NCBI GenBank assembly: GCA_013350335.1
Contig: CM023534.1
Span: 10,693,542-10,757,541 of the forward strand
Direction of reading: 5' to 3'
DNA from: Chimonanthus salicifolius
Lineage: Eukaryota > Streptophyta > Magnoliopsida > Laurales > Calycanthaceae
Length of the DNA stretch: 64,000 bases
A program made the translations under genes and the position numbers. The notes beneath the pieces were generated by a model, which saw only the letters and a list, made by a program, of their open reading frames with translations, searched no databases and was not told where the DNA came from. Each line of letters starts with the position of its first letter. Position 1 is the first letter of the stretch. Shown here piece after piece: positions 25,401-38,127 of this stretch.

Positions 25401-25587
25401 TCTCATTAATGAAATTCTGTCTGCTTCAGCTCGCCATTTCAAAACTGATCTTACACCAAAAAAATCAGCTATAAAACTCATGATCCATGAAGAACTGACA
25501 AAGCTGGCTGACGAGGCAGAAGATGATGATGATGAAGGTGATGAGGAGAATGAAGAAAATCCAGAACCTGCTGAAGTGAAGGCATGA
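17851..25587 (+). CDS. DEK: DEK-domain chromatin-associated protein, 11 coding exons
   Basis: Plant DEK proteins are nuclear DNA/histone-binding proteins affecting chromatin topology. Exons: 17851-18846, 18933-18966, 19685-19764, 20413-20472, 21543-21653, 22561-22641, 22801-22879 (problem, below), 23592-24042, 24886-24995, 25319-25349, 25430-25587; introns are GT-AG. The product is about 729 residues. Residues 1-300 are low-complexity E/K-rich with EVKEDAG repeats at 118-165. The conserved DEK/SAP-like core spans about 300-455 (SPDRPVRERKSVNRL, GQGTPLKDIPN, SNISQFSGFVW, RLDKFVKNKLIEFCDVLDIP). A basic/acidic linker follows, then a C-terminal DEK_C domain (DELRKTICDILNEADFNT, FTDILKQLARHF) and an acidic end. 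Exon 7 is one base out of phase: it opens as PKKRKRTVDG but only the +1 frame (KRSAR) joins exon 8 (KRRKIG) in phase. Skipping exon 7 would also keep frame. Either an extra base near 22861-22870 or an alternative isoform is possible. Confidence 0.92.
19330..19616 (+). mobile_element. LINE 3' end (RNase H tail) inside DEK intron 2
   Basis: The frame 19359-19427 reads HVARSANHMADFLAHSGVL and ends at a stop. This matches the C-terminal end of the RNase H domain carried by many plant non-LTR retrotransposons (pattern A/S-N-x-x-A-D-x-L-A). A roughly 190-bp 3' UTR-like stretch follows. No reverse transcriptase is left upstream, so this is a 5'-truncated copy in sense orientation to DEK. The left limit is uncertain. 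Confidence 0.6.
21738..21754 (+). other. G-quadruplex motif in DEK intron 5
   Basis: GGGCGGGAGGGTGGGGG: four G-runs with single-base loops on the sense strand. This arrangement is expected to form a stable parallel quadruplex in DNA or pre-mRNA. Confidence 0.8.
22403..22472 (+). repeat. G-quadruplex motif followed by (GT)n(GA)n tract, DEK intron 5
   Basis: Runs of G6, G3, G5 and G3 with loops of one to three bases occupy 22403-22424. GT repeats and then about ten GA units follow up to 22472. This is the second quadruplex-type motif in the same intron and strand, about 90 bases before the exon 6 acceptor. Confidence 0.8.
23075..23165 (+). mobile_element. tRNA-like SINE fragment in DEK intron 7
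   Basis: TAGCATAGTTGGCAAGTGCT serves as an A-box-like segment and GTGGGTTTGAGTC as a B-box. It matches, in the opposite orientation, the duplicated units in GlyRS intron 1 (36590-36730 and 36845-36985). Limits are approximate and no poly(A) tail is clear. Confidence 0.5.
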
Positions 25588-28276
25588 TCTTTTGGTAGAG
25601 CTGAATGTAAATGGTATATAATTTTATTTTCTTTTTGTAAAAGCCATACATCTGATGATGCCTTAGGCAGTCTTTTGATCCCAGTCATACTCTTGCAGAG
25701 CAATTTACTGCATGCGACCCATCAGGTTTTTCAAGGGTCAATAGGCAGTAAATTGCTTTTGTTGTCGATGATATGTATACTAATATATGTAGGAATTTTC
25801 TTCACTTGTTTAATTTATCTGACCCACTAAGATGGTATGTCTTGGCCTGTTCAGCATTTTAGATAAATCAGCTTAACAAAGCAATTTAAGGTTGAAAATA
25901 TCCTCAAATTTTTTTATCTGAACTAATACTGTTAAAGAGTGTTGGTTGCCATCGGTCTGACTTACATATCCAACAATTATGGTAATAAAATCCATGGCGA
26001 CTGTATATTTGCCAATTAATGGCTTTTAGATTGAGTGGATGTAAGTCCTCCAGTTTCTTTTTAGGATAATGTGATTTTTTTTTTGGGTAATGGCCCATCT
26101 CATGGTAATCCACACAGGATCAGACCCGTTTGAGTCTGAGTAGAGCTATTTCTAAACGACTGATAGTCTATTGTTACATGGTGAGGGCTTGTTTGGTAGG
26201 AAATATTAGTGGAATTTAATATGCTTTAGATTTTATAATTTATATTTCAGCTAATTCTGAAATTTTAAGGATTCCTGCAATATCCATTTTGTATGTAGTG
26301 GCTTTAGGAATTATTTGTTGAAATGTGAGAATTCTGTAACCAGAAGTAGTTCAAGTTTTGGAAGTGAAAAAATAATAATTACACATGAGAACTAATCAAT
26401 CTTATAGAGTTGTAATTTTCTGAAATTTCACAATTGCCAACCCAAAGCTTATTTCTCACGATGGGATTCTTTCACTTTTACCGAAAAAATTCTACTGCGG
26501 TGCTGTAAAAAATCTTTGAAAAAAGGAAAGATGTCAGTATATGATATATCAGTCCTGTTACACTTAACAAAATTATCAGAGTAAGGTCAGAAAGTCTAAT
26601 GAGATGTTCACTCATGCAGTGGGTCATATGGTATTATTGTACACACCGCGCCATCCAATTGAATGGTCTTTCATTTAATATATGGTTCATGAAAAGTCAC
26701 TATAGTCAAAATTATTATGATCGTATTGATTAAGTCCTGTTTTTAAAGGTTCTAAAATTTAGAAATTTTTAAATTTCTAAAAGTATGGCTCGATCAATCC
26801 AATTATGACAATTTTTTATGGGAAATAAATTGAATGAAAGGCCATTTTTTAAGTTTTTAACAGAGCCATCATCATCGATGTGCAGGTGAACATTCATAAA
26901 AAGACTACTGTCAGGGGGCGGGGTGGACAGTGGTTGGCCTTTCTAGCTCAGGTCAAGGGCTAAGTTAAGAGTCACACAGGCTAATTAACTCACTGTAACT
27001 TCAATTCTCCGATCATATTACGAATCAAGGCAGAGTGTTGATTTAAATACTGGGCCATGCACAATTGTAAACTTCCAAATTTGCAAATCTAATTCGACGA
27101 GGGAATTCCATGTAACCAAAAGAAGCTCAAATTTCCCAAATTTTAGAGGCTGTTTGGAAAAAAATTCACAGTGGTCAACTGTCATTGATGGGTGACAATC
27201 AGCCCAGGGCTCCACTGGGGCTCAAATTAACATCCCTTCCTTTTTTACACCCATCTATCTTCTATATATAGTATCTAATTCAATTTGAACCCCTTTGAGG
27301 TTCAAATTGACCGCATTTTCGCCCACCAATAAATACACCAGAAAGCAGCACTGGTTGGCCACTATGCCGTCTCAGCTATTCTAACTATTGTCAAACAGAT
27401 AGCGATTCATATAGAGCCCAAAAAGCATCCAACGGTGAATCAAGTGAACCAAGTTGGCTCCTAAATTGAGACAATTTTGCCTAATTTTAAAATGGCAGGC
27501 TCTAATCGACTTTAACTTCCATTTGCAACCTTAGGTTCAACTTGAACCCAAGTGTGATGTAAAGAGAATCATACGAGTTGAAGTCATATAAAGTTTCATC
27601 GCCTGATCATCTTATCCCTTAATTTTGAACATTTAAAAATCAATGACTTACATCAACTGAAACTGAATATCCCAAGACTATATGGTTCAGATGATCAATT
27701 AATGATGTTTCACACTTCATATACGTGTAATTATGTATGTCCCATAATCCATTTGACAAGGAAGTCTCTTCGCTAGCCTAGTTCATAAAAAAAAACCAAT
27801 AGATAAGAGGAGAATTGCTCCTACATCCCTATATACTCCTATAATCCAAGCAGATTGATGGAATTGGAAGAAATAATAAATGAAGTTACCAGCATAGTTG
27901 CAACGCCAACAAATGGGGTCATGATCGGTTTCATTCGATGGATGACACTCACTGTCCATCCCCAGCAATGGTTAGGCCACAATGAAATATCCTGGAAAGT
28001 GAAGGTCGGCCATCTGAACAAAAACAGACCCCCCAAAACAAATTCTGGTGTTAACAAAGTTGTGGATGTGAACTGCAACCAGCAACATCACATGGAAAGC
28101 AACATTCCATGTCAGCAAAATTAAAAACTAAATTCATTTTTACTTCACTTGTTTGAATTTGTTATATTAACACCTCACTTCATGCTATCAAAAATCCAAT
28201 CCACATTTTAGTCAACTCCATATTAAAGCCTGAATAGAGAGTTTTAAACTCAATACCAGTGACTTTGCAATCAAGT
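25588..28276. other. Convergent intergenic region between DEK and GlyRS
   Basis: About 2.7 kb that must hold both 3' UTRs and terminators, since the two genes point at each other. The DEK 3' UTR probably covers the first 200-300 bases. I see no further gene. Open frames at 27018-27215 and 27839-28124 lack family features. Confidence 0.6.
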
Positions 28277-31200
28277 TTATTCACCTAGTGACGTAGCTGA
28301 GTGAGCAGGGTATCTCCATTGTACATCAGCCCATGTGCTCTGTCCATCTGTCACCTCCTTCACCACTGACGCCACCTCATCAATATTGACACGGATCTGA
28401 TCTTTGCTGTCTCTCTCACGGATGGTAACTGAGGTTGTAGAATCCACAGGTTATGGCAAAAGGGACACCAAGTTCATCTGTCCTTGCATACCGTTTCCCA
28501 ATTGATGTACCTGTAACATCAATCATTGAGAATCCTTGCATATGTATCTTTAAAGTAAATTTACTTGAGGAAAAAAAGTGAGATACAACGAGGCAGAGGC
28601 CTCCCAACCAGATAGGATGAAGCAAACCACAAATGCTCAAGTTGAAAACAGAGCAGCAATGGCTCAAAGCAACACATGGATACAGATAATGGCAACTCAA
28701 TCTTGAGCTTACCTTCAAATTTACATTTTTTAACTGTTGTTTTTATTTGTTCCTTTTGTTTTGTGTATGTGAGAGAGAGAGAGAGAGAGGGCTAGTTAAC
28801 TTGAGTTAACTATCTAAATTATAGATTGCTTCAGTCAAGTGTTTTGGTTGGTTCCATGCATTGGGAACTATGATTGAAGGCATCCTAACCCTAGACGATC
28901 TCTAGCCATCTGTAATTTTTATCATTGGATAGAACCATTTCATGAGCCATAAGTTGCATAATAACTCCCATGGAATTCAATAAAGCAAACGTGAAATCCC
29001 AAACCAAAGCTTATGGTTTACAACCAGCAACTGTTGTTGTCCTTTGTCGATTGTAGAGTTCAGTGAAGATTGTCAAGACTATTGTTATCATTGGATGCTA
29101 TGCCCATCTGTTGCAAATATCAAAAACCAATTCATTGACCACAATGCTTAACCATACATAACAGGCATAAAATCTACCCAGCTTTTATTGCACTAATTTA
29201 TCATGGAAATAGTGTATTGTTACATAGGTCATTGCAGCCACTGGGATAAAGTCCTAGCATATGGAGAGCCATGTATCTTTGTTTCAACCGTGTCTTGGTT
29301 GGACAGGTTCCTTGTTTCATTGGATATTGTTGATCTTTATCAATGGCCAATGCAATCAGCATTCCCATAATCAGCATTTGATCATTGTCTTGGCCAATGC
29401 AATCAGCATTCCCATAATCAGCATTTGATCATTGTCTTATCCTCTTCAACAGGGGAGAAAAATTTTGGGGTCCATATCTGCTTCAGTTCAAAAACATGTG
29501 GTTGGATCTTAGTAGTCAAATCTGTTCCATTCCACAACTAAAAGGAACAGATCCAAAATATTGGCATTCTGCCTTCTGATCCATCCAGATCCAGCTCATT
29601 CTGCTCTGATCTGGCCTTTTCTACCCCAAATCGCCAGATCTGTTCCTATTCCATTTGCAATGGTGTTTTTCTTTTTCTTTTTTTAATCACACATATATCA
29701 CAAGAATGACCATAGAAGTTCTAAGTGCCCCTTTGACATTTAGGGATAAACTTGTAAAACTGCCCTTCAACCCTAAATCCATCGCGTACCTGTTATGTCA
29801 ATTTTATAAGAGATCCCTGCTGCAGTAAGTGCTCTGGAGATGTCTTTGGCCACTTCCTCATATTTTGGGTTCTGAACCAATGGGAAAACTGTGCACTTGA
29901 TAGGTGCCACAAGAGGGGGGAAACGGAACACATTCAATTGTTCATCCCCAGCTTTGCTAGGCCGCATATAGAACGAATGCTCAAAAAGGCAATAGATTAT
30001 CCGTCCAATACCAAAAGATGGCTCAACCACTGATGGAGTAAAAACCCTCTGATGTTCCTTCTTTTTCTCTCTGGAAATTGATACCATGCTTTTTGTAATT
30101 CTTACAGATTTTCCAAGTGTGCATACATTGAATTCCACCTCCCCCTTAGATTCCAAAGTAGCCTTCATTTCCATGGCTTCAGCTTCATTCATAGCCTGCA
30201 CACAAACAGAACTAGCAAAATCCATAAGCATAGAAGTAAAATGGGAATCTTTGATACAGAATCTAAAGGTGAACAGTCATATCCATACCTCGAACGCTTC
30301 AACAACCATCTTTTGGCTTCCCTTGAAGGCAAGACCCAGCTCCTTTTTAACAGGAGCTATGACCAGTTTCTGAAATTAAACACCATTTAATCACTTGTTA
30401 TAAAATCATAATGCCTACCAGTAAAATTGGCATCTGGTTATCATCTATATTAAAAAAAAAAGGGCCTCTGGTTAAATGTTCTATCAGACAGAATCAGCAT
30501 ATATATGTAAATGTATCAGGGCCTAATACTTAAATTGATGCAATGGATGGGTGACACATGCAGGATGCTCACAAAATTTCTCAAGCACTCCCCATCCAAT
30601 CCAAGAGTGTGTATGGATGTGGGTTGGTGGGTGTGAGCGAGAAAGAGAGAGAGACGTACCTCCACTTCTCTGGGTTCTGGAAATTTTTCATGGGCTACAA
30701 GAGGGACACCACTTTTCTCCTGTTGGACAACATTGCAATCCCATTAACAATACAATTGGAGTATGCATAACATAATCATGCAAGGTCATCTTTACCAGAA
30801 TCGTTAATACGAAAGTAACAACTCTCAGGTAGTGACAATGTACTTGAATTTAACATAAAAATTGGATAAAAAAAAAACTCATGTTTCTCATAAAGCCAAA
30901 GCTACTTCTGGCTTGCTTGTTCAATTTGAAGATAAATAAATCCAAGGACCTAACAAATGCATGCAATTAGACATCCAGTAAGTCTTGATGTTCACTAATA
31001 CCTCCAATTAGACATTCAGCATCAGTGAGCAATGATGTAGTAGTGATAGGTAACACAAAGCCAAAATTAAATTTGAAGGAGCCACCTCCAAGGACATGAA
31101 GCTCCGCATAAATGCATGCAATTTAGAAACTAGGGGTTTGTCATGGATCCTCCAAGATTACAGTGGTAAAACTAATATATTTCTCTCCTGTCAAAGCAAA

Positions 31201-34200
31201 AGAAAGAGCTCAGAGAGTAGGTTTAATTTTTGAATCCTTTGTTCTCCACTCCATTATCATTGAAGCCTGAAAATGATTCTTAAAGTGTGATTTAGTGGCT
31301 ATAATTGAAGAATCTCCAACTTCGAAGGTTTTCTTCAACAATCAGAACGAAAAGTTACAGTCAGAACTGTCTGCCAGTAACTTCAGGAACAAATACTAAA
31401 ATATGTGCAAGAAGGGACAGTAGTTATTATTTAAAAAATAATAATAACCCTTCAAAATAGGTGTTCTGTAGGAAGCATAAAATTTCCCTCTCATACAAGT
31501 GAAATTTTATATAACATGTAAGACGAAATAAATACTAGGCCTTGATAGAGGCAAGCCTGTGTTAGATACATTATTCCTTTTAGAGTATCATTCAGCCATG
31601 AATGCTACAAAATAAATGAATAAATAAAAGAGGAATGACTCCTGTGATAACCCTAATATTATCAATCAAATTTTTGGAGAGAGAGAGAGAGGCTTCAAAA
31701 GAAAGGTTTAGAATTTTCAAATCCTTTTTCTATGGTCATTTGTATCTGGAGGCCTTTTATGCAAGACCTGGCACCATTGAAGAGTCACTTGAAGGGACCT
31801 TTCTTAATATCAGTTAAATTGTGTGTTCATCAAGAGTTGTTTATCATCCATGAAGAAAAGTAAATAAATCACCATCCACCTTTGAGAAGAATATAAATTG
31901 CCAGAAAACCATGCCAAAGATGGCATGTAAAGGAACTGCTTCAAAATGGATCTACTTTACACCTACTTTTATTTCTATTTTTTCCCTTTTTGTACATATC
32001 GTATTTACCGTCATAATTAATTAGTCATCATTTTTGAAAGAAAGAGAGGTGTTAAACATTAATCATCAATAATAACTTAAACATAGCTAGTTCTACCTTT
32101 TGATTCATCCTACTTGAAATCAATTGAAGTACATATACATATATAACCAATATATATATGAGTCACACTTGTGTAATTCAAGATGTAGTAAGCCATGCTA
32201 ACATGGCACTGGCATATCACTCGAAGGTAAGAAAAATTCATCTTTTGAAACCTATCACTTTCACCATTACTAAAAAGGCAACATGTTAACTGGGCCCCAT
32301 ACATGGCTTAATACATCTTGGAATACACAAGTACACATATACATATATATTATTTTTTTTATGATGGAGAACCCAAAGAGCCTTTACTCTCCCCAAGTAC
32401 GAGGACTTTGGGTAAAATTCCGGATGCACGCAAACCCTCGCAAGTCATGGGCATTGGGTACACAAGTGTGTATATATATATAGCGAAACTTGAACAATCA
32501 TCACTGTCATGAAAAAATAAAACACACACAAAATATATCTTCATCATTGTTGAAACCTCATACTTACCTTATACAAAGTCAACAGAAATGCACTGATCAG
32601 AATATGTTGTTCAAGGACAAGATTAGCTGATGCGGTGCATCTCAGCACCTTCCATTTTCAGATTATTGTTACTTTCGTATTTTATTTTTAGATAGGGTTT
32701 TTAGTAATTATAAATTAGGATTTTCTATTTTCAGTGAGTTATTTTCGTTTTAGGCTATTTTTAGGAGTTTCTTTATTTAAGGGTGGCATCTCTTATAAAA
32801 GCCCTCTCTTGTAAGCATTATTATACGATTGAATGAAATAAAGAGTGAGATTTTCGCAAAATACCTTTGAAAGGTGCGATTTGTCAAATTGGGAGTGATT
32901 CCTTTGCGTGAGGCTACGGTGTGAGGCTTGGTGTGAGACCATACTTCTTCTTCAGGTACTCTTCCTTTATCTTCTATCTCTTTTCCTCTTCCTTCGTCTT
33001 CTTCTCCCTTTTGTCTTGCCGTAATTTCCAAACCCCTTCCCTGGATTTCCGCCTCCCATTCTTCGTCTTCCCTTTTGCTCCTCTTCGCTGGTTTCCACCC
33101 TTTTCAATCGATTTCTTCTTTAGCCCTTATTAGTCAAACAGTATCCCATCCATTCCTCTCTCCTTTCCCATGTGCCAAGTTGTGAACCTACTAATCTTTT
33201 CATACCCGTGGCCAGCCCTTGATTAAATGACCCGAGACTTTCTCGGGATTGATTAAATTCTTAGGATTTACACGATTAATTGTGGTAAATTTGTATATTC
33301 ATTAGTTGCATTTATGAATTGAAGTTTAATTTCAGCCCATATTAGTTTTAGGTACATTATTTTCATCCCTTTTAATTCTTACAGAACCAATTTAGGCATT
33401 TAGAGGTACCCTATTAGTCGTCCTGCATCATTAGCGAGTACAATTAAATAATCAACAAGATAGATTTTATTTATAGGAATAATAAGAAAAGAATATACAG
33501 TGGTTAAAATCCTCCCAGAGAAGAGGTAATGTGTCAAGGTTATCAACATAAGCATGCAATGACAACTGAAAATCTAAGACTCTGTGGCAATAGAGTTCCT
33601 GGTTGGGGTATGGCATCACAATGGTCCACCTTAAGCTCTTACTAATTTACATTAGCTATGGACAATCATAAATCCAAGATGTCCACTACAACATGCTGTC
33701 TATAGATCTAGCACTTCTTTTTCGAGTAACATGGGTATATCCACCCCGTGTGGAGGCGAGACTAATTCCATGGATACATAAAAAATGAATTAAATAATAG
33801 GTTGAAGTCGTGGACAAAAAATGGTAACATGAACTGTTTAAAAAATAGCAGGATAAATACCAATTATTTCTTATTTTTTTTCAAAGTAGTAACTTTTATT
33901 AATGACAACCATCAACAAGGCCTACAGCACAAACATGTGCATTCCACGATGTGATAAAGAGAAATTTTGGTATAATGTTAGATTATGGAGTGACAGAGAA
34001 CAAATTTTGATAGGTTGAATAGAAAGTTGAGGGAATAGACAGTTAACACAAACTATCTGTGATAATAGCTTTTATGATGATAATGATGACAAAGGGAAAT
34101 TTCAAGTGGGATGCACTTGGTGGATGTTCGTTTTGAAAAAAGGAGTGTTTACTGGAAGTCTGGAAGCTAGTTGGAACAAATCAAATGGAGTAAAACGCAA

Positions 34201-37200
34201 CCTTGCTAAAGAGGGAATATGGCAAATTGGCAATGAATTTACCTTGCACTGGATCAGCTTTGACCCCTACTTTTCTCTTTGAACCCATAATTTCTGTATC
34301 CTAATGTAGCCTTGTGAATTTAATAATCTGCCAACTTTTTTTTGAAACATAACTAATTATCACAACAACTTAGGAAGATAAGGACAGGAATTGTGCATAT
34401 CAATCAAAACATAAGTAAGAGTGAAGTAGATTATCATCTTCCAGTCTGATTGATTGAATACCTGTACAGTACAGAGCATTAGTATTTTACCGTGTGTGCG
34501 TGCAGATCATATGCAGACCTATCTGCAATGCCAACACATTCAATCCATCCATACGAGCATTCTATCTCAGCATCCCAACAGTCCGCAGCATAATGAGCCA
34601 TCTCATTAGGCAAATGCTGCCGGAAACGTAATCGCTCTTTGTCAATCCCAAGGCGTGTAAGAAATATATATACCCTTCCAATGAAGTAGCCAAGTGTCTG
34701 GTTGTTAACAGTCCCCTAAACAAGGCAATAGAAAGTATTTTAACCAACATCCCAGAAAGAACATATGGTGAAAGCTACCTAATACAGGTAAATGACATTG
34801 AAATTTCAAGATTAAAGCAGCACGAGGGTAACAAAAATAACTGGTAAACAAAATACAGGACCAAGTATAACAAACCTCTGAAACTGCTTTACCAAGACAA
34901 AGTTTTTTGGCTGGTTTTCCAGTTAATTGCTCTCCTCTAGGGAACATCAAGAACTCCAGATCAGCAACTTCATTGTATCTAGGGTGGGATTTGTCCTCAG
35001 GGTCAACAAAATGTTCAATCTCAGCAAGTGTGAACTCACGGACTCTAAGAAGACCTTGCCGAGGAGATATCTAGTAAATAAGAGTATCAGCAAGAATAGA
35101 AATTACTGCCATACATAAAAAACATCGGCGGTAACTTAATGCATTCTGTGGAAATAGAAGAAGCATTCAAATACTGCAGATAAACTTTAAAAATTTGTAT
35201 TTCATTATGACCATGCATGGAGAAAACAAACAGGAACATAGCTAACGCTCAAACATCTCAGAAATCTATAACTTCAAAGAGGAACAAAGAAGGAGGATGG
35301 AACCTCATTTCTAAAAGCTTGACCTATCTGAGCCGCAGCAAAAGGAAGCTTGTTCCCATTATAATAGTACAAGTCTTTGAAGTTCACAAAGATACCTTGT
35401 GCTGTCTCTGGGCGCATATACCTACAGATGAACCAAGATCATATGCAACCAAAATTTGCAGAACAGAATGATTACAAAGATGCTCAATAAATAAGAAACT
35501 ATTACCCCGGGCTCAAGCCAGATGGACCTATTGAGGTCTGAAACATCAAGTTGAAAGGGTATGGATCAGAAAGAGGGTTCTTTGTATCTGGAGCAGTTAT
35601 GCCATACTCCTTGATCTTCACACCAAGTTCTTCAGCAGATAGATCATCCAAAACAGCAAGAACATGACTCAGCTCAGCCGCCTTTGCAGGTGTCAAAGAG
35701 AGGTCCTTCTCAAGCTTTTCCTTGCAGAAATCCTTGAGCAAATGATCAGCCCGATAGCATGTTCCAGTTTGTTCATCCTTAACCATAAGGTCAGTAAACT
35801 TGTCGACATGACCTGAAGCCTTCAACACAATTTCAGGAGTGACACAAGGGCAATCCACTTCCAACATGTTTTCCTCGAGGACGAAATGCTGAAAATATAA
35901 AACCAACAGATCAACGATAAATGCAATTACAGATACTGAACAAGCAGCTATTTTGAAGAGACAAACTTAAAACCTAGAACAAACGTGATCCACATCACTG
36001 GCTAGAAAACAAGAAGTTTCAACCTCCAGCACAAACAATAAGGAAGAATATATATACTGACATTTTATTGCTTATAGAACGTTGAATTCTCATATTTTTG
36101 GGATAGCAAAAAGTCTTCAATATAGGTAGGATAAATGGCTTTATTGGAAATTGTCACAAAGAAGAAGGAATATATCATGCAAAAATTAATCAGATACAAG
36201 TCACACCAGATTTGAAGTGTTCAAGGACCAGGTCCAGAAGGAAAAATAAAAAATGGCAACATAACTACTCAAAGATTGAACTCAATCAAAGAACTTTGAT
36301 CACTTTAAACCAAGACATGTTTTGTTGCATCTACAACTAAGCAATCACATGAAGTTCCATGCAAATAAAATTTCTTGAAATTATCTTTCTAGTAAAGATA
36401 TAAAGAACAGGTTTTATCATCAAAGCTATAAATAAATTAAAAAGCATATTAACACCATAATCACAATGAAGGCACATAATATAGTCAAATAGTGCAGTTC
36501 CATGAAATAATTACATACGATATCATCATCATCAAAGCCATTTATCCCATCAATCTAGCATTGGCATTTGCATTTGCACTTACATTTCTATTTGGCATGT
36601 GTCTTTTTTAGAAGGGTTGACTGCCTATCTGAAGTCATTGGACTTGAATCCACAACCTTAAGTTTGAGACAATGAGAGCACTTGCTAACTTACTAACTAT
36701 GCTGCCTAGAAGTTCTTGTCAAATAATTACGTTATGATATCTCTTAATAATGCAGTTACATGAAATAATTACATACAATATCATCATCATCAAAGCCTTT
36801 ATCTCATCAATCTAGTGTTGGCATTTGCATTTGCATTTGCATTTGCCATGTCTCTTTTTTAGAAGGGCTGACTGCCTATCTGAAGCTCTTGGACTTGAAT
36901 CCACAACCTTGAGTTTGAGACAATGAGCACTTGCTAACTTACTAACTATGCTGCCTAGAAGTTCTTGTCAAATAATTACATTATGATATCTCTTCAAACT
37001 ATTCATATCATAGTAGTCAAGGCGTATCTTAGTTGCACCTAGGCTCTAGACCTATTTTGTACCTCGCCTAGATCTAGGCAAGCTCACCTTACTTAAGCCA
37101 AGGTATTTTAGAAACTCTTTTCTATAATAAGCCTATCTTTACAGCTAATAAACATCATTGTTAACATGAAATAATTGTGACTAATATTTAATCAGAAGCT

Positions 37201-38127
37201 CTAATTATTAGATAATATACTTGTCCAGGTATATAATACATAATTATATGATGTGCTTGAAAGCTCAGTTTCAATCTGTTTTGGTGCTCTGGATGGATGA
37301 GTGATATCGTATTTTGTTAACATTCATGAAGTAAGCACACATGTCCATTAATCTATGCATAAATTTGAAGTATCTAGCTAAGTGCGCCTAGCAAAATTAG
37401 GCCCACACCTAGACATGCACCTTGCACATTGGGCTCTAAGACACCTTCCTGCCTTAGATTGCGCCCTGTGCCTTGAATACTATAATTGAAATCATTCAAA
37501 TTATGATACTGGCAACACAAGATTAACATCATCATTTGAATTTAAACTTAGAGAATCATCAAACAATAGAATTAAAATAAGTACTATAAAAAATACATTT
37601 GAATGATTATAATATTAAAGAAAGATTTCAATTCATATACGCCTCCATCCAGTCTCAATTATCAAAGAGATGAATTCATCATTTTCTCCATGAAAAAATT
37701 ATTTCACCCTAAAAGAGCACAGTTAGCCGGCAGACGGAATAAAATTACCTGACGCCAGAAAGAGAGGACATTAGACTTAACGGCACAGCCCGGCGGACCA
37801 TAGTCATAGAGTCCAGCGACGCCTCGGTAGATCTTGAACGACGGAATGTAGAACAGACGCCTCTCCAGCGTGTTAACGACCGCTTGACGGAACGCCTCTT
37901 TGTTAACGGCTCCGCCACCGCCGCTATTGGAAGTAACGGCTTCATGGAGCTGCTTGGCTATAGATGCAGCCTCCAGCTTGAGAGCCTTGAGTCCCTCGAC
38001 GGCCGCGTCCAGCTCCGAGCCGGATACGCCGCGTGCCCTTCAGATCCCTAACGGCGTTCGCCTGGGTGTCGACGGACGTTTGCTTTTCCGCCAGCGCCTT
38101 ACGCAGGGAGCCCTCGACGCCGTCCAT
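28277..38127 (-). CDS. Glycyl-tRNA synthetase, 9 exons, two +1 frame discrepancies
   Basis: Class II synthetase that charges tRNA-Gly. Exons in transcript order: 38127-37749, 35888-35506, 35421-35304, 35070-34876, 34715-34491, 30719-30660, 30369-30289, 30195-29790, 28510-28277; every intron is GT-AG. The product is about 692 residues, near the plant cytosolic length. Landmarks: a WHEP-like N-terminus ([16 protein letters not shown]), [55 protein letters not shown], motif 2 around [19 protein letters not shown], and motif 3 in [16 protein letters not shown]. The anticodon-binding domain runs from [18 protein letters not shown] to [20 protein letters not shown]. Two extra bases interrupt it: one in the CCC at 38036-38038 (after AVRDLK) and one in the GG at 28449-28450 (after PFAIT). 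As printed, each leads to an early stop. An in-frame upstream ATG at 38247 gives an alternative longer start. Confidence 0.93.
29344..29437. repeat. 47-bp tandem duplication in GlyRS intron 8
   Basis: TGGCCAATGCAATCAGCATT and the following bases to ATTGTCT occur twice head to tail, essentially identical, so the duplication is recent. Confidence 0.95.
32628..33430 (+). mobile_element. Solo LTR in GlyRS intron 5
   Basis: An 803-bp segment begins TGATGC and ends GCATCA, the TG…CA inverted ends of a retrotransposon LTR. Exact 5-bp TTAGC duplications flank it (32623-32627 and 33431-33435). Inside, on the plus strand, a TATAAAA lies at 32794-32800, with AATAAAG at 32837-32843 and a long pyrimidine-rich U5-like part after it. 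No internal domain, primer-binding site or second LTR is present, so it is a solo LTR left by recombination between LTRs. It lies antisense to GlyRS. Confidence 0.85.
36493..36994 (-). repeat. Tandem duplication (period 258 bp) of a SINE-bearing segment, GlyRS intron 1
   Basis: 36493-36745 and 36751-36994 are about 90% alike. Each copy holds a minus-strand tRNA-like SINE fragment (B-box read as GGATTCAAGTCC, A-box-like GCATAGTTAGTAAG) and a variable (CATTTG)n tract. The SINE family matches 23075-23165. Confidence 0.8.
37010..37483. mobile_element. MITE-like element with TAGTAGTCAAGGCG ends, GlyRS intron 1
   Basis: The left end ATAGTAGTCAAGGCG pairs with the right end (inverted ATAGTATTCAAGGCAC). 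Words such as CACCTAGGC and CGCCTAG recur inside. Ends of this type are familiar in plant non-autonomous DNA transposons. No clean target duplication was found, so the assignment is moderate. Confidence 0.5.

Noticed and set aside
30086..30373. Plus-strand 95-residue frame
   Set aside because: Antisense of GlyRS exons 7 and 8.
32921..33133. Phe-rich frame of 70 residues in GlyRS intron 5
   Set aside because: Lies in the pyrimidine-rich U5-like part of the solo LTR; no domain.
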